Assembly (NCBI RefSeq): GCF_000620125.1
Contig: NZ_KK211076.1
Span: 1-33,694, forward strand
Reading direction: 5' to 3'
DNA from: Clostridiisalibacter paucivorans DSM 22131
Lineage (GTDB): Bacteria; Bacillota; Clostridia; Tissierellales; Clostridiisalibacteraceae
Length of the DNA stretch: 33,694 nucleotides
A model generated the notes under the pieces. The model was not told the DNA's origin. It did not search any database and was given only the letters and a program-made list of their open reading frames with translations. Of this stretch, positions 1-7,229 are shown in pieces. Both the position numbers and the translations under genes were made by a program. The number at the start of each line of letters is the position of its first letter. Position 1 is the first letter of the stretch.

Positions 1-198
1 CATTACTGTCTTGATACATGTTTTCTTGAAACCTTTATTTCTATATATCTTCTTATCTCTTTCTTTCATTAGCTCATCATCTAGTTGATTAAGTAGCTCT
101 GTGATTATTTCACATGCCTGACGGCAAACAAATTCATAAATCCTTTTCTCTAAATCCTTGAAATTTATATCCATTTCCTTTAAACTTATCTTATACAT
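1..198 (-). CDS. ISLre2-family transposase, N-terminal part (cut by window edge)
   Basis: The reading frame starts at ATG 198 and runs open off the left edge, giving the first 66 residues. The start is preceded by AGGTGAT at a good distance. The text (INFKDLEKRIYEFVC, then ERDKKIYRNKGFKKT and IKTVM) matches my memory of the N-terminus of ISLre2-type transposases (UPF0236), where a conserved RDxxxYRxKGxxxTxIKT block precedes the catalytic part. Only the N-terminal region is present, so whether the element is intact cannot be judged. The DNA from 199 to 264 between this start and the gerA end should contain the element's end, but I could not identify its terminal inverted repeat. Confidence 0.8.
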   Translation of the reverse strand, partial: MYKISLKEMDINFKDLEKRIYEFVCRQACEIITELLNQLDDELMKERDKKIYRNKGFKKTCIKTVM

Positions 199-264
199 GT
201 AATCACCTAACTTTCTAGTTTTCTTCGCAGATACTATTATATTGGATGATGCATGTATATGAAA

Positions 265-280
265 GATGCCTTAAGGCATC
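265..280 (-). terminator. Hairpin over the gerA stop codon
   Basis: GATGCC TTAA GGCATC is a perfect palindrome (265-280) that contains the gerA stop codon (271-273). On the minus strand the following bases are TTTCATATAC, a poor U-tract. On the plus strand the stem is followed by TTTTTTATTTTTT. It may act as a bidirectional or plus-strand terminator shielding the ger operon from transcripts starting in the mobile element. Confidence 0.5.
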
Positions 281-1749
281 TTTTTTATTTTTTGTCCTTT
301 TTGCCTACTAAAATTATACTCTAAGTATTTTCGGTATTTGTTTGTGGTACTCAAAAAATCTGGTCTGTCCTTATTAGTATCTATGTTGCTCAATAAATAA
401 TCTTTTAAATCCTTCAAATTCAATGGGGTAACAGGGGCCATATATGGTACTCCAAAGCTTTCTGTTGATACCAATAGAATTATTACTATTGAATATCCCA
501 TAATAAACCCAAATAGTCCAAAGATTCCTGTCAATATGAGGAGTAAAAATTTTAAAATCCTAAAGGCATTTACAATAGTATAATCAGGTATGGCAAAGGA
601 TGACATAGAAGAAAGGGAAACTATTATTACCATTAATGGACTAACTAATCCTGCTGCTACTGCTGCTTGGCCTATAACTATAGCTCCTACTATACCTATG
701 GCAGGACCTATCTGTTTTGGTAATCTAATACTGGATTCCCTCAAGAGTTCAGAAATCATCTCCATTAATACTGCTTCAAAAAAAGCATTTACAGGCACAG
801 CTACCCTCGAAGAGGCTAAAGCTAATATATATTGGGACGGAAGTAAATCAGGTTGAAATCCCACTACAGTCACATACAACGAAGAAAGTGTTAAAGAGAT
901 AGTAAGGGCAATAATCCTTAATAATTTAGTAAATACAGATAAATATGTATTTTCATAGTGATCGTCCCCTGAATCTAAAAATTGATAAAAAGTTTTAGGC
1001 ATAATAAGGGCAAAATTACTACCTTCAACCAATAAACATACCTTGCCGTCTAATATATTTGCTGAGGCAGATTCTGAACGCTCTGCCACACCTATTTGTG
1101 GAAAAACATTATAACTTTCTGATATCATCTTTTGAATATATGAAGACTCAATTATTGCATCTATAGAAATCTTATTCAATCTTTTATTTACTTCTTCTAC
1201 ATACTTGGGATTTGTAATTCCTCTTATATATATCAATGCCACACTAGTTTTACTTTTTTTACCTAAAATCTTTTTTTCAATACATAAATCAGGGTCTTTT
1301 ATCCTATACCTTATCAAGGATAAATTAGTCTGAAAATTTTCAGTAAATGCATCTTTAGGTGCCCTTATAGTAGTTTCTATAAGGGGTGTGTCCACATTCC
1401 TTTTTTCCACTTTAAATGTTTCCATTACTATATATTTTTTGAAATTGTCTATTATTAATATACTTTTTCCTTGGAAAATATAGTCCCTGATTTTTTTCTC
1501 ATCACCATCTGTATATGCATTGTCTAAATATAATACTGTTTTTATAATACTATCAGGATCTAACTTTTCTTTTTTTGAATATGTCAATAAGGGTTTAATT
1601 ATCTCTCCAGATATCCTTTTTCTATCACTAATTTCTGGTATATATAATAAATACATATTATTTTTTTGTACGTCTATTTCCCGTACAACTATACCATTCT
1701 TATCTTTATTTATACATTCTAATTCCCTTATTATTGGATTTTTCAACAT
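271..1749 (-). CDS. gerA: Spore germination protein GerA family (receptor A subunit)
   Basis: A 492-residue protein of usual GerAA length. Residues about 1-270 are a soluble domain, followed by a cluster of hydrophobic segments between about 275 and 435 and a short basic tail. Recognisable family blocks include a PQIGVAERSES region, EGSNFALIMPKTFYQF, FQPDLLPSQ and EAVLMEMISELLRESSIRLP. GerA-family proteins sit in the spore inner membrane and form the germinant receptor with the B and C subunits. It is the last gene of the operon, 24 bases after gerC. Its stop codon lies inside a palindrome. The germinant cannot be predicted from the sequence. Confidence 0.95.
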   Translation of the reverse strand: MLKNPIIRELECINKDKNGIVVREIDVQKNNMYLLYIPEISDRKRISGEIIKPLLTYSKKEKLDPDSIIKTVLYLDNAYTDGDEKKIRDYIFQGKSILIIDNFKKYIVMETFKVEKRNVDTPLIETTIRAPKDAFTENFQTNLSLIRYRIKDPDLCIEKKILGKKSKTSVALIYIRGITNPKYVEEVNKRLNKISIDAIIESSYIQKMISESYNVFPQIGVAERSESASANILDGKVCLLVEGSNFALIMPKTFYQFLDSGDDHYENTYLSVFTKLLRIIALTISLTLSSLYVTVVGFQPDLLPSQYILALASSRVAVPVNAFFEAVLMEMISELLRESSIRLPKQIGPAIGIVGAIVIGQAAVAAGLVSPLMVIIVSLSSMSSFAIPDYTIVNAFRILKFLLLILTGIFGLFGFIMGYSIVIILLVSTESFGVPYMAPVTPLNLKDLKDYLLSNIDTNKDRPDFLSTTNKYRKYLEYNFSRQKGQKIKKMP

Positions 1750-1773
1750 ATATCATATCTCCCATATATCTAA

Positions 1774-2886
1774 TCATTTCAATACTTCAATTATATTGGT
1801 CCCTACAATCTTCAAATCTATATTAATCTTTATATCTGACCTTGGATATTCTGTTTTCCAGTCCAATTCTCTATATATTTCTGGATTTTGAGCATTGAAA
1901 TATTTAGCAAATCCATAAAAATCACATTTGTACTCTTCTTTAGATCTGTTAATCTGTTTCATAATATGTTCTTTTATTTTTTCTGTTGCTTGTTTTTCTA
2001 ATTTTTCAATTTCTTCTTTCGTTATTTTTTCATCCTTATATAAATATTGTATATTGGAATCCATCTTTAAATCTATATTTATATTTACTTTGCCTTTAGA
2101 GTAATCTGTTTTAATTTTTTTGTCTTTTACTTTTGTTCTTATGGAAGCCTTGTTATTGCTATAATTAAATACATCTACTGTAACAGCATCAGGTATCATC
2201 AAAAAAAGTATACCCTTTGCCTCATCAGCATTTACTACATCTATTAGCTTTGAATCTTTTATAATTCCCAATCCTAGATATTTAGATGTACTTTTCTCTA
2301 CTGTTATATATGGTATAACATATCCTATTTCTTCTATAGCCATATTATTCTCTATACTATAAGATGTAACATATATACTCATGCCATTTTCACTTAAATA
2401 TCTTATGGTATCCTCTATAGAGTGACCTACAGATATATTATTCTTTACTTTATTTGAAAATATCTCTTTCGGTGATTTATCACTTATGGCTACTAATGCA
2501 GAACTTCTCAATCCATATAATCTATCCACCCTATTTATATAACTCTTTATTCCATCTTCAGCATATCTTCTACTAAATACCAATACCCTTGTGGCCCCTG
2601 CAAAATCTAGAGATGGTTCCTGTCTGTCAATATCATTTCTAGCTTTTTCAAAGTTTTCTCCCTGGGCCTCATATAGATTGACTCCAGTTATTTCTACTTC
2701 TTCAGTGCTTTTAGTCGTTAATTCTGCAACCTCATTAATAAATTGAATTTCATTTGTATTTTCATAATAGTCTACACCAATTGACAAACTTACACTTTTT
2801 TTATTTAGATCTTTATAGTTCCAGCATCCACAAACAAAAATTGATAATATACATATTAATATAATCTTAATCACTAATTTTTTCAT
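1774..2886 (-). CDS. gerC: Spore germination lipoprotein GerC family (receptor C subunit)
   Basis: A 370-residue lipoprotein. The N-terminal hydrophobic segment ends in the lipobox VCGC (lipidated Cys21), followed by WNYKDLNKKSVSLSIGVDY, which is the typical GerC mature start. The family attaches to the outer face of the spore inner membrane and is needed for germinant receptor function. The gene starts inside the end of gerB (20-base overlap) with AAGGTG ahead of ATG 2886, which points to translational coupling. The C-terminal third (EKATEKIKEHI, then DFYGFAKYF) matches the helical C-terminal domain of the family. Confidence 0.95.
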   Translation of the reverse strand: MKKLVIKIILICILSIFVCGCWNYKDLNKKSVSLSIGVDYYENTNEIQFINEVAELTTKSTEEVEITGVNLYEAQGENFEKARNDIDRQEPSLDFAGATRVLVFSRRYAEDGIKSYINRVDRLYGLRSSALVAISDKSPKEIFSNKVKNNISVGHSIEDTIRYLSENGMSIYVTSYSIENNMAIEEIGYVIPYITVEKSTSKYLGLGIIKDSKLIDVVNADEAKGILFLMIPDAVTVDVFNYSNNKASIRTKVKDKKIKTDYSKGKVNINIDLKMDSNIQYLYKDEKITKEEIEKLEKQATEKIKEHIMKQINRSKEEYKCDFYGFAKYFNAQNPEIYRELDWKTEYPRSDIKINIDLKIVGTNIIEVLK

Positions 2887-3961
2887 TGTTTTTCACCTTT
2901 ACTCCAATATATATTATTATAGGCATTACTATTAAAAATAATGGGCTTACTTTAGAAACTACACTCAATACTGATTTAACTTGACTTATTTTTCTTGGTA
3001 ATATAGAAAGAATAAATGATACTAGTACTATGAATATAGTAATCTTGATAAAACTTATCTTAGGAAATATTTTTTTTGTAAAAAAAGCTGTCCCATAAAG
3101 CCAAATACTCGTAGAACATAAAATATCCATTGACCAAAATATGAAGAAAAAACCATCAAATCTCTTTAAAATATCAAGATATTGTATATCAATACCTCTT
3201 AAAACTTGGAATAATGTACTTTTCTGATTGATTATGCCCCTTATACCTGTAATGGATATATTAGATTCAAAAATTAGTATATATATAATCCCTATCAATC
3301 CAACTGTAATTAGGTTATATTTAAGTATAGACCTATTTTTCTTTTTATCCATAGGTATCATGTATAATATTTCAACTCCAATAAACGCAAATAATAATTT
3401 CCTTATTGCCCCAATATATTTAAAGATATCACTTCTCACGAAAAAGGGCTTCATATTAATGATTTCTCCATAACTAAATATAAATATTATGGTAGATATT
3501 ATTCCAAATATTGCTATTGTTATGTAAAGCTCAACTAATCTTGCAATCGCATTTAGTCTTTTTATAACTGCTAAAAACACTACCCCATAAAAAAGTATCA
3601 TTGTTGACCATACAGGTGTCTTATTTAAAAATAATAATTTTATTATCTCAGAATACATCCTTGTTATCATAGTAAATATGGTTAAAAAATATAGTATATA
3701 GCTAATTATTATTATTTTTGTAATAATAGAGCCAAAAATATCACTGGAATATTCATCTAGAGTCTTACCTGGATTATTATATTGAGTAGTAGTTATAATA
3801 TATGTCATGAACATCAATAATAGTGTCGATAAAGCTAAAGTAACCCATCCTCCTGTACCAGCACTACTAGCAACATCCTTTGGCAAGTCTATTATTCCAT
3901 ACCCCACCGTGACAGCATATAATATTAATGAAATTTGTCTATTAGTTAACCCAGTATTCAT
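2867..3961 (-). CDS. gerB: Spore germination permease GerB family (receptor B subunit)
   Basis: An integral membrane protein with about ten hydrophobic segments, of the spore-specific branch of the APC amino-acid permease superfamily. The N-terminus (TGLTNRQISLILYAVTVGYG, then LPKDVA) is typical of GerB proteins, which are thought to bind the germinant. Two ATGs are possible. The upstream one at 3967 has its AAAGGGG only two bases away, while ATG 3961 has normal spacing of eight, so 3961 is chosen (364 residues). It is the first gene of the operon; the order B-C-A differs from the common A-B-C arrangement. Confidence 0.93.
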   Translation of the reverse strand: MNTGLTNRQISLILYAVTVGYGIIDLPKDVASSAGTGGWVTLALSTLLLMFMTYIITTTQYNNPGKTLDEYSSDIFGSIITKIIIISYILYFLTIFTMITRMYSEIIKLLFLNKTPVWSTMILFYGVVFLAVIKRLNAIARLVELYITIAIFGIISTIIFIFSYGEIINMKPFFVRSDIFKYIGAIRKLLFAFIGVEILYMIPMDKKKNRSILKYNLITVGLIGIIYILIFESNISITGIRGIINQKSTLFQVLRGIDIQYLDILKRFDGFFFIFWSMDILCSTSIWLYGTAFFTKKIFPKISFIKITIFIVLVSFILSILPRKISQVKSVLSVVSKVSPLFLIVMPIIIYIGVKVKNNEKISD

Positions 3962-4060
3962 ACCCATATCCCCTTTTGAAGTAATTAATAAATATATTTC
4001 CTTTATTTTTTACAATTTCCATTATATATATTCTAGATTTTAATTATATGGGCAAATAAA

Positions 4061-4095
4061 AAAAATCAGGGATAATTTAATATTCCCTGATTTTT
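4061..4095 (-). terminator. Intrinsic terminator after the transglutaminase gene
   Basis: A perfect 12-bp inverted repeat, AAAAATCAGGGA (4061-4072) with TCCCTGATTTTT (4084-4095). The stop codon of the upstream gene (4077-4079) sits in the loop. On the minus strand the stem runs into a T-rich tract. A-runs on both sides suggest it works in both directions. Confidence 0.85.
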
Positions 4096-4874
4096 TCATA
4101 TTCTTTATTATCTTTTATCATATCGTAACTTGTCCCATTTTCTTTCATAGTCGCATCATAAATAGTATCTATTGTTACCCACTTGCCTTCTTCTTTTATA
4201 TAGACTTCATTCCATGCATGATATACATCTATATCATTTTTATTTCCCTTTACAAGCTTAGTGGGTATATTCAAACTTCTCAACATTGCGCCATATAAAG
4301 ATGAATAATCATAGCAAATACCTTTCTTTTCCTGTAAAGTATTATCTATATTAGGTATATAATTATCATTTATATTTTGTATCTTTTCACTATCATACTT
4401 TATATTTTCTATTATATACTCATATATTACCTTTATCTTATCTTTGTCATTGTTTATATCTTTAGTTAATTCTTTAGCCAATTTTATAGCTTCCATATCT
4501 TGTGACCACTCAACAGGTTGCGCAGATTGTAAATAAATCGACATATCATCTTCTATATCTACATTAATCTGTTTCTTCTCTAATATCTTGTATTTGTTAC
4601 CTGATACATTCTCTAAAAAAAATAATTCATATTCACCTGAGCCTAATTGTAAAGGAACAATTTCTTCAGTTTTATTTATACTATAATAGTACTTGCTATC
4701 ATCCTTTTGAACCATTAATTTAAAATTACCATTAAGATTTTCAGCATTTATTTTTAATAATCCCTTTTCTATATTATCTACATTAAATACTCCAACAGCA
4801 TCTGCCAATACAACAGTATTTAAAAATAATACTAATACAATTATAAATATAATGCTTGTCCCTTTTAACCTCAT
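4077..4874 (-). CDS. Secreted transglutaminase-like (papain-fold) enzyme under c-di-GMP riboswitch control
   Basis: A 265-residue protein with an N-terminal signal sequence (hydrophobic residues about 7-24, probable cleavage after VLADA). Residues about 28-120 look like a beta-rich extracellular domain. The C-terminal half is a transglutaminase-core domain with a complete triad: Cys187 in GICYDYSSLYGAMLR, His219 in DVYHAWNEVYI and Asp236 in WVTIDTIYD. Bacterial members of this fold can be cross-linking enzymes or cysteine proteases, so the reaction is not settled. The start at ATG 4874 is fixed by GGAGGG directly after a c-di-GMP aptamer. Two tandem aptamers (4889-5101) precede it and a strong terminator follows, so it is probably a monocistronic c-di-GMP-responsive gene. 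Neighbouring fibre, anchored and sortase genes suggest a role in modifying the cell surface matrix. Confidence 0.85.
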   Translation of the reverse strand: MRLKGTSIIFIIVLVLFLNTVVLADAVGVFNVDNIEKGLLKINAENLNGNFKLMVQKDDSKYYYSINKTEEIVPLQLGSGEYELFFLENVSGNKYKILEKKQINVDIEDDMSIYLQSAQPVEWSQDMEAIKLAKELTKDINNDKDKIKVIYEYIIENIKYDSEKIQNINDNYIPNIDNTLQEKKGICYDYSSLYGAMLRSLNIPTKLVKGNKNDIDVYHAWNEVYIKEEGKWVTIDTIYDATMKENGTSYDMIKDNKEYEKIREY

Positions 4875-4980
4875 AGTAAACCCTCCTTCGGTAACTGGCT
4901 GCCATTTTACAGGCCCTTTAGCTTTGCGTCCTTAGGTTTCCCTAAGTTTGCCTTTATCGTTTGAAAGTTTACTTTCAAAC
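4875..4980 (-). promoter_or_regulatory. Candidate translational expression platform around the second aptamer
   Basis: In the transcript a perfect hairpin, GTTTGAAAGT/ACTTTCAAAC with a 2-base loop (4959-4980), lies just 5' of the aptamer. Part of it, AGTAAACTTTC (4963-4973), can instead pair over 11 positions (two of them G-U) with GAGGGTTTACT (4875-4885). The latter contains the Shine-Dalgarno sequence and reaches the start codon. The two pairings exclude each other and the second would close off the aptamer and hide the ribosome-binding site. The complementarity is seen directly; the switching mechanism is inference. Confidence 0.5.
4889..4959 (-). ncRNA. Cyclic di-GMP-I (GEMM) riboswitch, gene-proximal copy
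   Basis: Read on the minus strand this holds the GEMM-I landmarks in order: GGCAAAC, a short hairpin with a GAAA loop (TTAGGGAAACCTAA), GGACGCAAAGC, GGGCC, then the 3' hairpin GGCAGCCAGTTACC. The 3' end runs straight into GAAGGAGGG, the ribosome-binding site of the transglutaminase-like gene. Placement suggests control of translation. It is the second aptamer of a tandem pair. Confidence 0.9.
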
Positions 4981-5013
4981 AATATAATTAAACATTTATT
5001 TTAATATATAAAT

Positions 5014-5036
5014 AAAAAAACTAACCGCTTCGGTAG
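5014..5036 (-). terminator. Riboswitch-coupled terminator of the upstream aptamer
   Basis: On the transcript CTACCG-AAG-CGGTTAG forms a hairpin (one bulged base) followed by seven Ts (5014-5020). Its 5' arm, CTACCG, is the 3' strand of the aptamer's last hairpin, so aptamer folding and terminator folding compete. Established logic for such overlaps predicts ligand-stabilised read-through, that is, an ON switch. Confidence 0.65.
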
Positions 5037-5101
5037 CTGGCTGCCATTTCAAAGGCCCTTTAGCTTTGCGTCCCTAAGTTTCCCTAGGTTTGCTATTATC
5101 G
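5031..5101 (-). ncRNA. Cyclic di-GMP-I (GEMM) riboswitch, gene-distal copy
   Basis: On the minus strand it shows AGCAAAC, the hairpin CTAGGGAAACTTAG, GGGACGCAAAGC, GGGCC and GGCAGCCAGCTACC, as in GEMM-I aptamers. It differs from the proximal copy at scattered positions but keeps the ligand-site and GAAA-loop landmarks. A terminator hairpin that competes with its 3' end lies directly downstream, followed 55 bases later by the second aptamer. Confidence 0.9.
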
Positions 5102-5129
5102 GTGGATAGTTATATATTCAATTATTATA

Positions 5130-5159
5130 TTTATACCCATGATACCATGTTTAAACCAA
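5130..5159 (-). promoter_or_regulatory. Possible vegetative promoter for the tandem riboswitch transcript
   Basis: On the minus strand TTGGTT (5154-5159), an 18-base spacer and TATAAA (5130-5135) resemble a sigma-A promoter, ending about 28 bases before the first aptamer. AT-richness makes chance matches likely. Confidence 0.35.
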
Positions 5160-5169
5160 AAAGTAAATT

Positions 5170-5808
5170 TTATTCTAAAATTTTCCCTTTTATAATTAAC
5201 CTTGAGGAAGGTTCCGTACTATAGTCACAAGTTACCAATGTTATAATTTTATCTTTACCATTTCCCAATAATACCTCTATATTTTCAGGTGATATTATAA
5301 CCTTTTGAAACACATCATACCTATAGGTATGCTTTCCATCATCAACTTCTATAATATCGCCAATATTTAATTCTCCCAGTCTATTGAAATTTCTTCCATA
5401 TGTTCTGTTTCTATGTCCAGCTATGGCATAATTACCTAATTTGCCCATTTCCCCAGTATTGTCTATACTGGCTACTGATATATCTAAATTTTTTTTTGTT
5501 GCTCCTGACAAAATAGGCTGGTAAAAATTTATCTTATCTATTTTCATTGTTCCTTCCATATTTTTTTCAATATATTTTTCTGTCCATTCAGCCTCTTCTT
5601 TTGAGCTTCTATTTTCCTCAACTTCATATGTATTCATTTCTTTTCTTTGTAAAATATTTTCACTGATTTCCACTTGTGAAAATGAAGTCTCCCAACCTTC
5701 TAGTATCTTTTTTTGTTTATAATCATTATACTTCTCCAAAGCTGTTGGATACAAGATTATTGCTATACCAACAAAAATTAATAGATAGGAAAATATTTTT
5801 TTAATCAT
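5170..5808 (-). CDS. Class D-type sortase
   Basis: A 212-residue protein with one N-terminal membrane segment (about 5-21) and an extracellular sortase domain from about 85. The catalytic residues are His132 (AIAGHRNRTYGRNFNRL), Cys194 (TLVTCDY) and Arg203 (SSRLIIKGK). Size, N-terminal anchor and the TLVTCD block fit class D sortases of spore-forming Firmicutes. Sortases join substrates carrying an LPXTG-type signal to peptidoglycan or to pilus subunits. The obvious local substrate is the protein at 6321-7139, which ends in MPKTGE, a membrane segment and GKRK. It appears to be the last gene of the tasA-side cluster, 50 bases after the PAS gene. Confidence 0.9.
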   Translation of the reverse strand: MIKKIFSYLLIFVGIAIILYPTALEKYNDYKQKKILEGWETSFSQVEISENILQRKEMNTYEVEENRSSKEEAEWTEKYIEKNMEGTMKIDKINFYQPILSGATKKNLDISVASIDNTGEMGKLGNYAIAGHRNRTYGRNFNRLGELNIGDIIEVDDGKHTYRYDVFQKVIISPENIEVLLGNGKDKIITLVTCDYSTEPSSRLIIKGKILE

Positions 5809-5857
5809 ACTATTTCATTCCCCATTATTGTATTTATAGTAAAAATCCATATGTCTT

Positions 5858-6241
5858 TTATCCATATTTTTGGGTCAATATCCTTACCTTCTCCATTTTT
5901 ATATCTGTTATATCACTTATAAACAATATTAAATACTGACTTTCATCACTTAATATACTTATTAGATACCATCGATTTAATTCTTTTAGATATTTTTCAT
6001 ATTTCTTACTAGTTTTTGGTATCATATTAAAATATATTTCTCTTAAATCAAAAATATTATCTTCAAAATCAGTAACAATATCTGTCATTCTTTTCCCTAT
6101 AAGGTCTGTACATCTTATTCCTAATATATCTTCAAAATTATTACTAGCATCAAAAAATATATAATCAATAAATCTTCCTGTTCTGTCAAGTAACGGCTTA
6201 AAGAACACATATACATCTTGTTTAGCAGAATATTCAAGCAT
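5858..6241 (-). CDS. Stand-alone PAS-domain protein
   Basis: About 127 residues, almost all one PAS-like fold: DVYVFFKPLLDRTGRFIDYIFFDASNNFEDILG, then DLIGKRMTDI, then ISDITDIKMEK. No output domain (kinase, GGDEF, HTH) and no membrane segment are present, so it is a small cytoplasmic sensor or adaptor. The start is ambiguous. An ATG at 6262 lacks a Shine-Dalgarno site, whereas ATG 6241 has AAGGAAG at a good distance, so 6241 was chosen. It lies between the anchored-protein gene and the sortase gene on the same strand, after a terminator-like hairpin. What it senses or contacts is not evident. Confidence 0.75.
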   Translation of the reverse strand: MLEYSAKQDVYVFFKPLLDRTGRFIDYIFFDASNNFEDILGIRCTDLIGKRMTDIVTDFEDNIFDLREIYFNMIPKTSKKYEKYLKELNRWYLISILSDESQYLILFISDITDIKMEKVRILTQKYG

Positions 6242-6298
6242 CCTTTTCACTTCCTTCAACATTAAACAATGTTTTAATAAATTCTTAATTTAAATTAA

Positions 6299-6323
6299 TA
6301 GCTGAGAGATTAGCTCTCAGCTA
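6299..6323 (-). terminator. Terminator-like hairpin over a stop codon
   Basis: TAGCTGAGAG-ATTAG-CTCTCAGCTA is a perfect 10-bp stem (6299-6323). The stop codon of the anchored-protein gene (6321-6323) forms the first bases of the stem. On the minus strand it is followed by the AT-rich TTAATTTAAATT rather than a pure U-run, so read-through to the PAS and sortase genes is plausible. Confidence 0.6.
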
Positions 6324-7139
6324 TTTTCTTTTTCCTATTGCTACTCCCCCTAATATAGCAATTATTCCAATAGAGTACATCACTATAGGTATATCTTCTC
6401 CAGTCTTTGGCATCAAAGGTATACCCTGAGGTACTTCTTCTTGTATTTCAATTATTTCTTCAACATTCTGTGCCTTTACTTTTTCTATATTTTTTGGAAC
6501 CCCTTGAGGTATTTCTTCTTGTATTATTATCTCTTCCTCTATTTCTTCTCTTGTATCATCATTTCTATCTTTTCTTCTCTTTCTTCCATTATCATTGTCA
6601 TCATCGTCATCATCAGTATTATCTCCAGACGATTTGGATTCAGCAGTGAATATCCACTTAACTTCTAAAGATTTTCCTTGAAACTCGTTTCCTGTTTCAG
6701 ATCCTGGAAGATGTATTTCAGCTTCTAGTTCTTCTATATCTCCTCTATCTATTTTGCCTAAGCTTATATTTTCTGTTGCAAAGTCTTTTATGATACCTTC
6801 AAATATCTTATCTCCTTGATATGTGATTTCCAATTCTAATTGATCAAACAAATCTATTTTTTCTATTTCTCCTACCTTTTCTGCTGTCATATATAGATTG
6901 AAAGGATCCTCATAATTGTTTTTGATGGTAAGTTTTGCACTTTTTCTATCTCCAGGATTAAGATTGCTTAAATCAAAAAGCTTTTCTCCAGAAGGTTCTA
7001 TAATGAGTCCTAAATCTTCTCCTATAATCTCGAGATCTTCAGCATAGGTATATGTTCTATTATTTAATATATTTCCATTTATAGTAATCACCGATAATAT
7101 GACTACTGTTATTGTCAAACAAACAACCCATTTTTTCAT
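6321..7139 (-). CDS. LPXTG-like cell-wall anchored protein with TasA-like N-terminal domain
   Basis: A 272-residue protein. Residues 1-33 are a signal sequence. Residues about 35-170 look like a beta-sandwich with the SNLNPGDRKSAKLTIKN phrase also seen in TasA/camelysin proteins (compare NWNPGD in the next gene upstream). Residues about 171-200 are a very acidic and then basic low-complexity linker (a run of Asp, then RKRRKDR). Two copies of a short phrase, EEIPQGVP and EEVPQGIP, precede the sorting signal MPKTGE (Met for Leu), a membrane segment and GKRK. This is a sortase substrate by architecture. Start at ATG 7139 with AAAGGAGGG and AGGTGA upstream. A sortase gene lies two genes downstream. 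Confidence 0.85.
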   Translation of the reverse strand: MKKWVVCLTITVVILSVITINGNILNNRTYTYAEDLEIIGEDLGLIIEPSGEKLFDLSNLNPGDRKSAKLTIKNNYEDPFNLYMTAEKVGEIEKIDLFDQLELEITYQGDKIFEGIIKDFATENISLGKIDRGDIEELEAEIHLPGSETGNEFQGKSLEVKWIFTAESKSSGDNTDDDDDDNDNGRKRRKDRNDDTREEIEEEIIIQEEIPQGVPKNIEKVKAQNVEEIIEIQEEVPQGIPLMPKTGEDIPIVMYSIGIIAILGGVAIGKRK

Positions 7140-7181
7140 GTCACCTGCCCTCCTTTATAAGGGGGTCTCCTTATTTTTGTT

Positions 7182-7208
7182 AAAGGCATATGAAAACCAT
7201 ATGCCTTT
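7182..7208 (-). terminator. Intergenic hairpin after the tasA-like gene
   Basis: AAAGGCATATG (7182-7192) and CATATGCCTTT (7198-7208) form a perfect 11-bp stem with a 5-base loop. On the minus strand it is followed by AACAAAAATAAGG, so there is no U-tract. It may be a weak terminator, an RNA-stability element or an attenuator that sets the ratio of fibre subunit to anchored protein. Confidence 0.5.
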
Positions 7209-7229
7209 ATAAATTGTAAACACTATTTT

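Noticed and set aside
590-856. Plus-strand open frame opposite gerA
   Set aside because: No ribosome-binding site and no recognisable protein features; it lies entirely within the clear gerA coding sequence. The same holds for the other opposite-strand frames across the window.
3962-4060. A sigma-G promoter before gerB
   Set aside because: CATATAATTA resembles a -10, but no -35 at the right distance was convincing in this AT-rich stretch.
4889-5101. Reading the conserved RNA elements as some other riboswitch class or as a repeat of mobile origin
   Set aside because: GCAAAC, the GAAA-capped hairpin, GGACGCAAAGC and the final GGYAGC...ACC helix together fit cyclic di-GMP-I, and all three copies are in gene leaders in the sense orientation.
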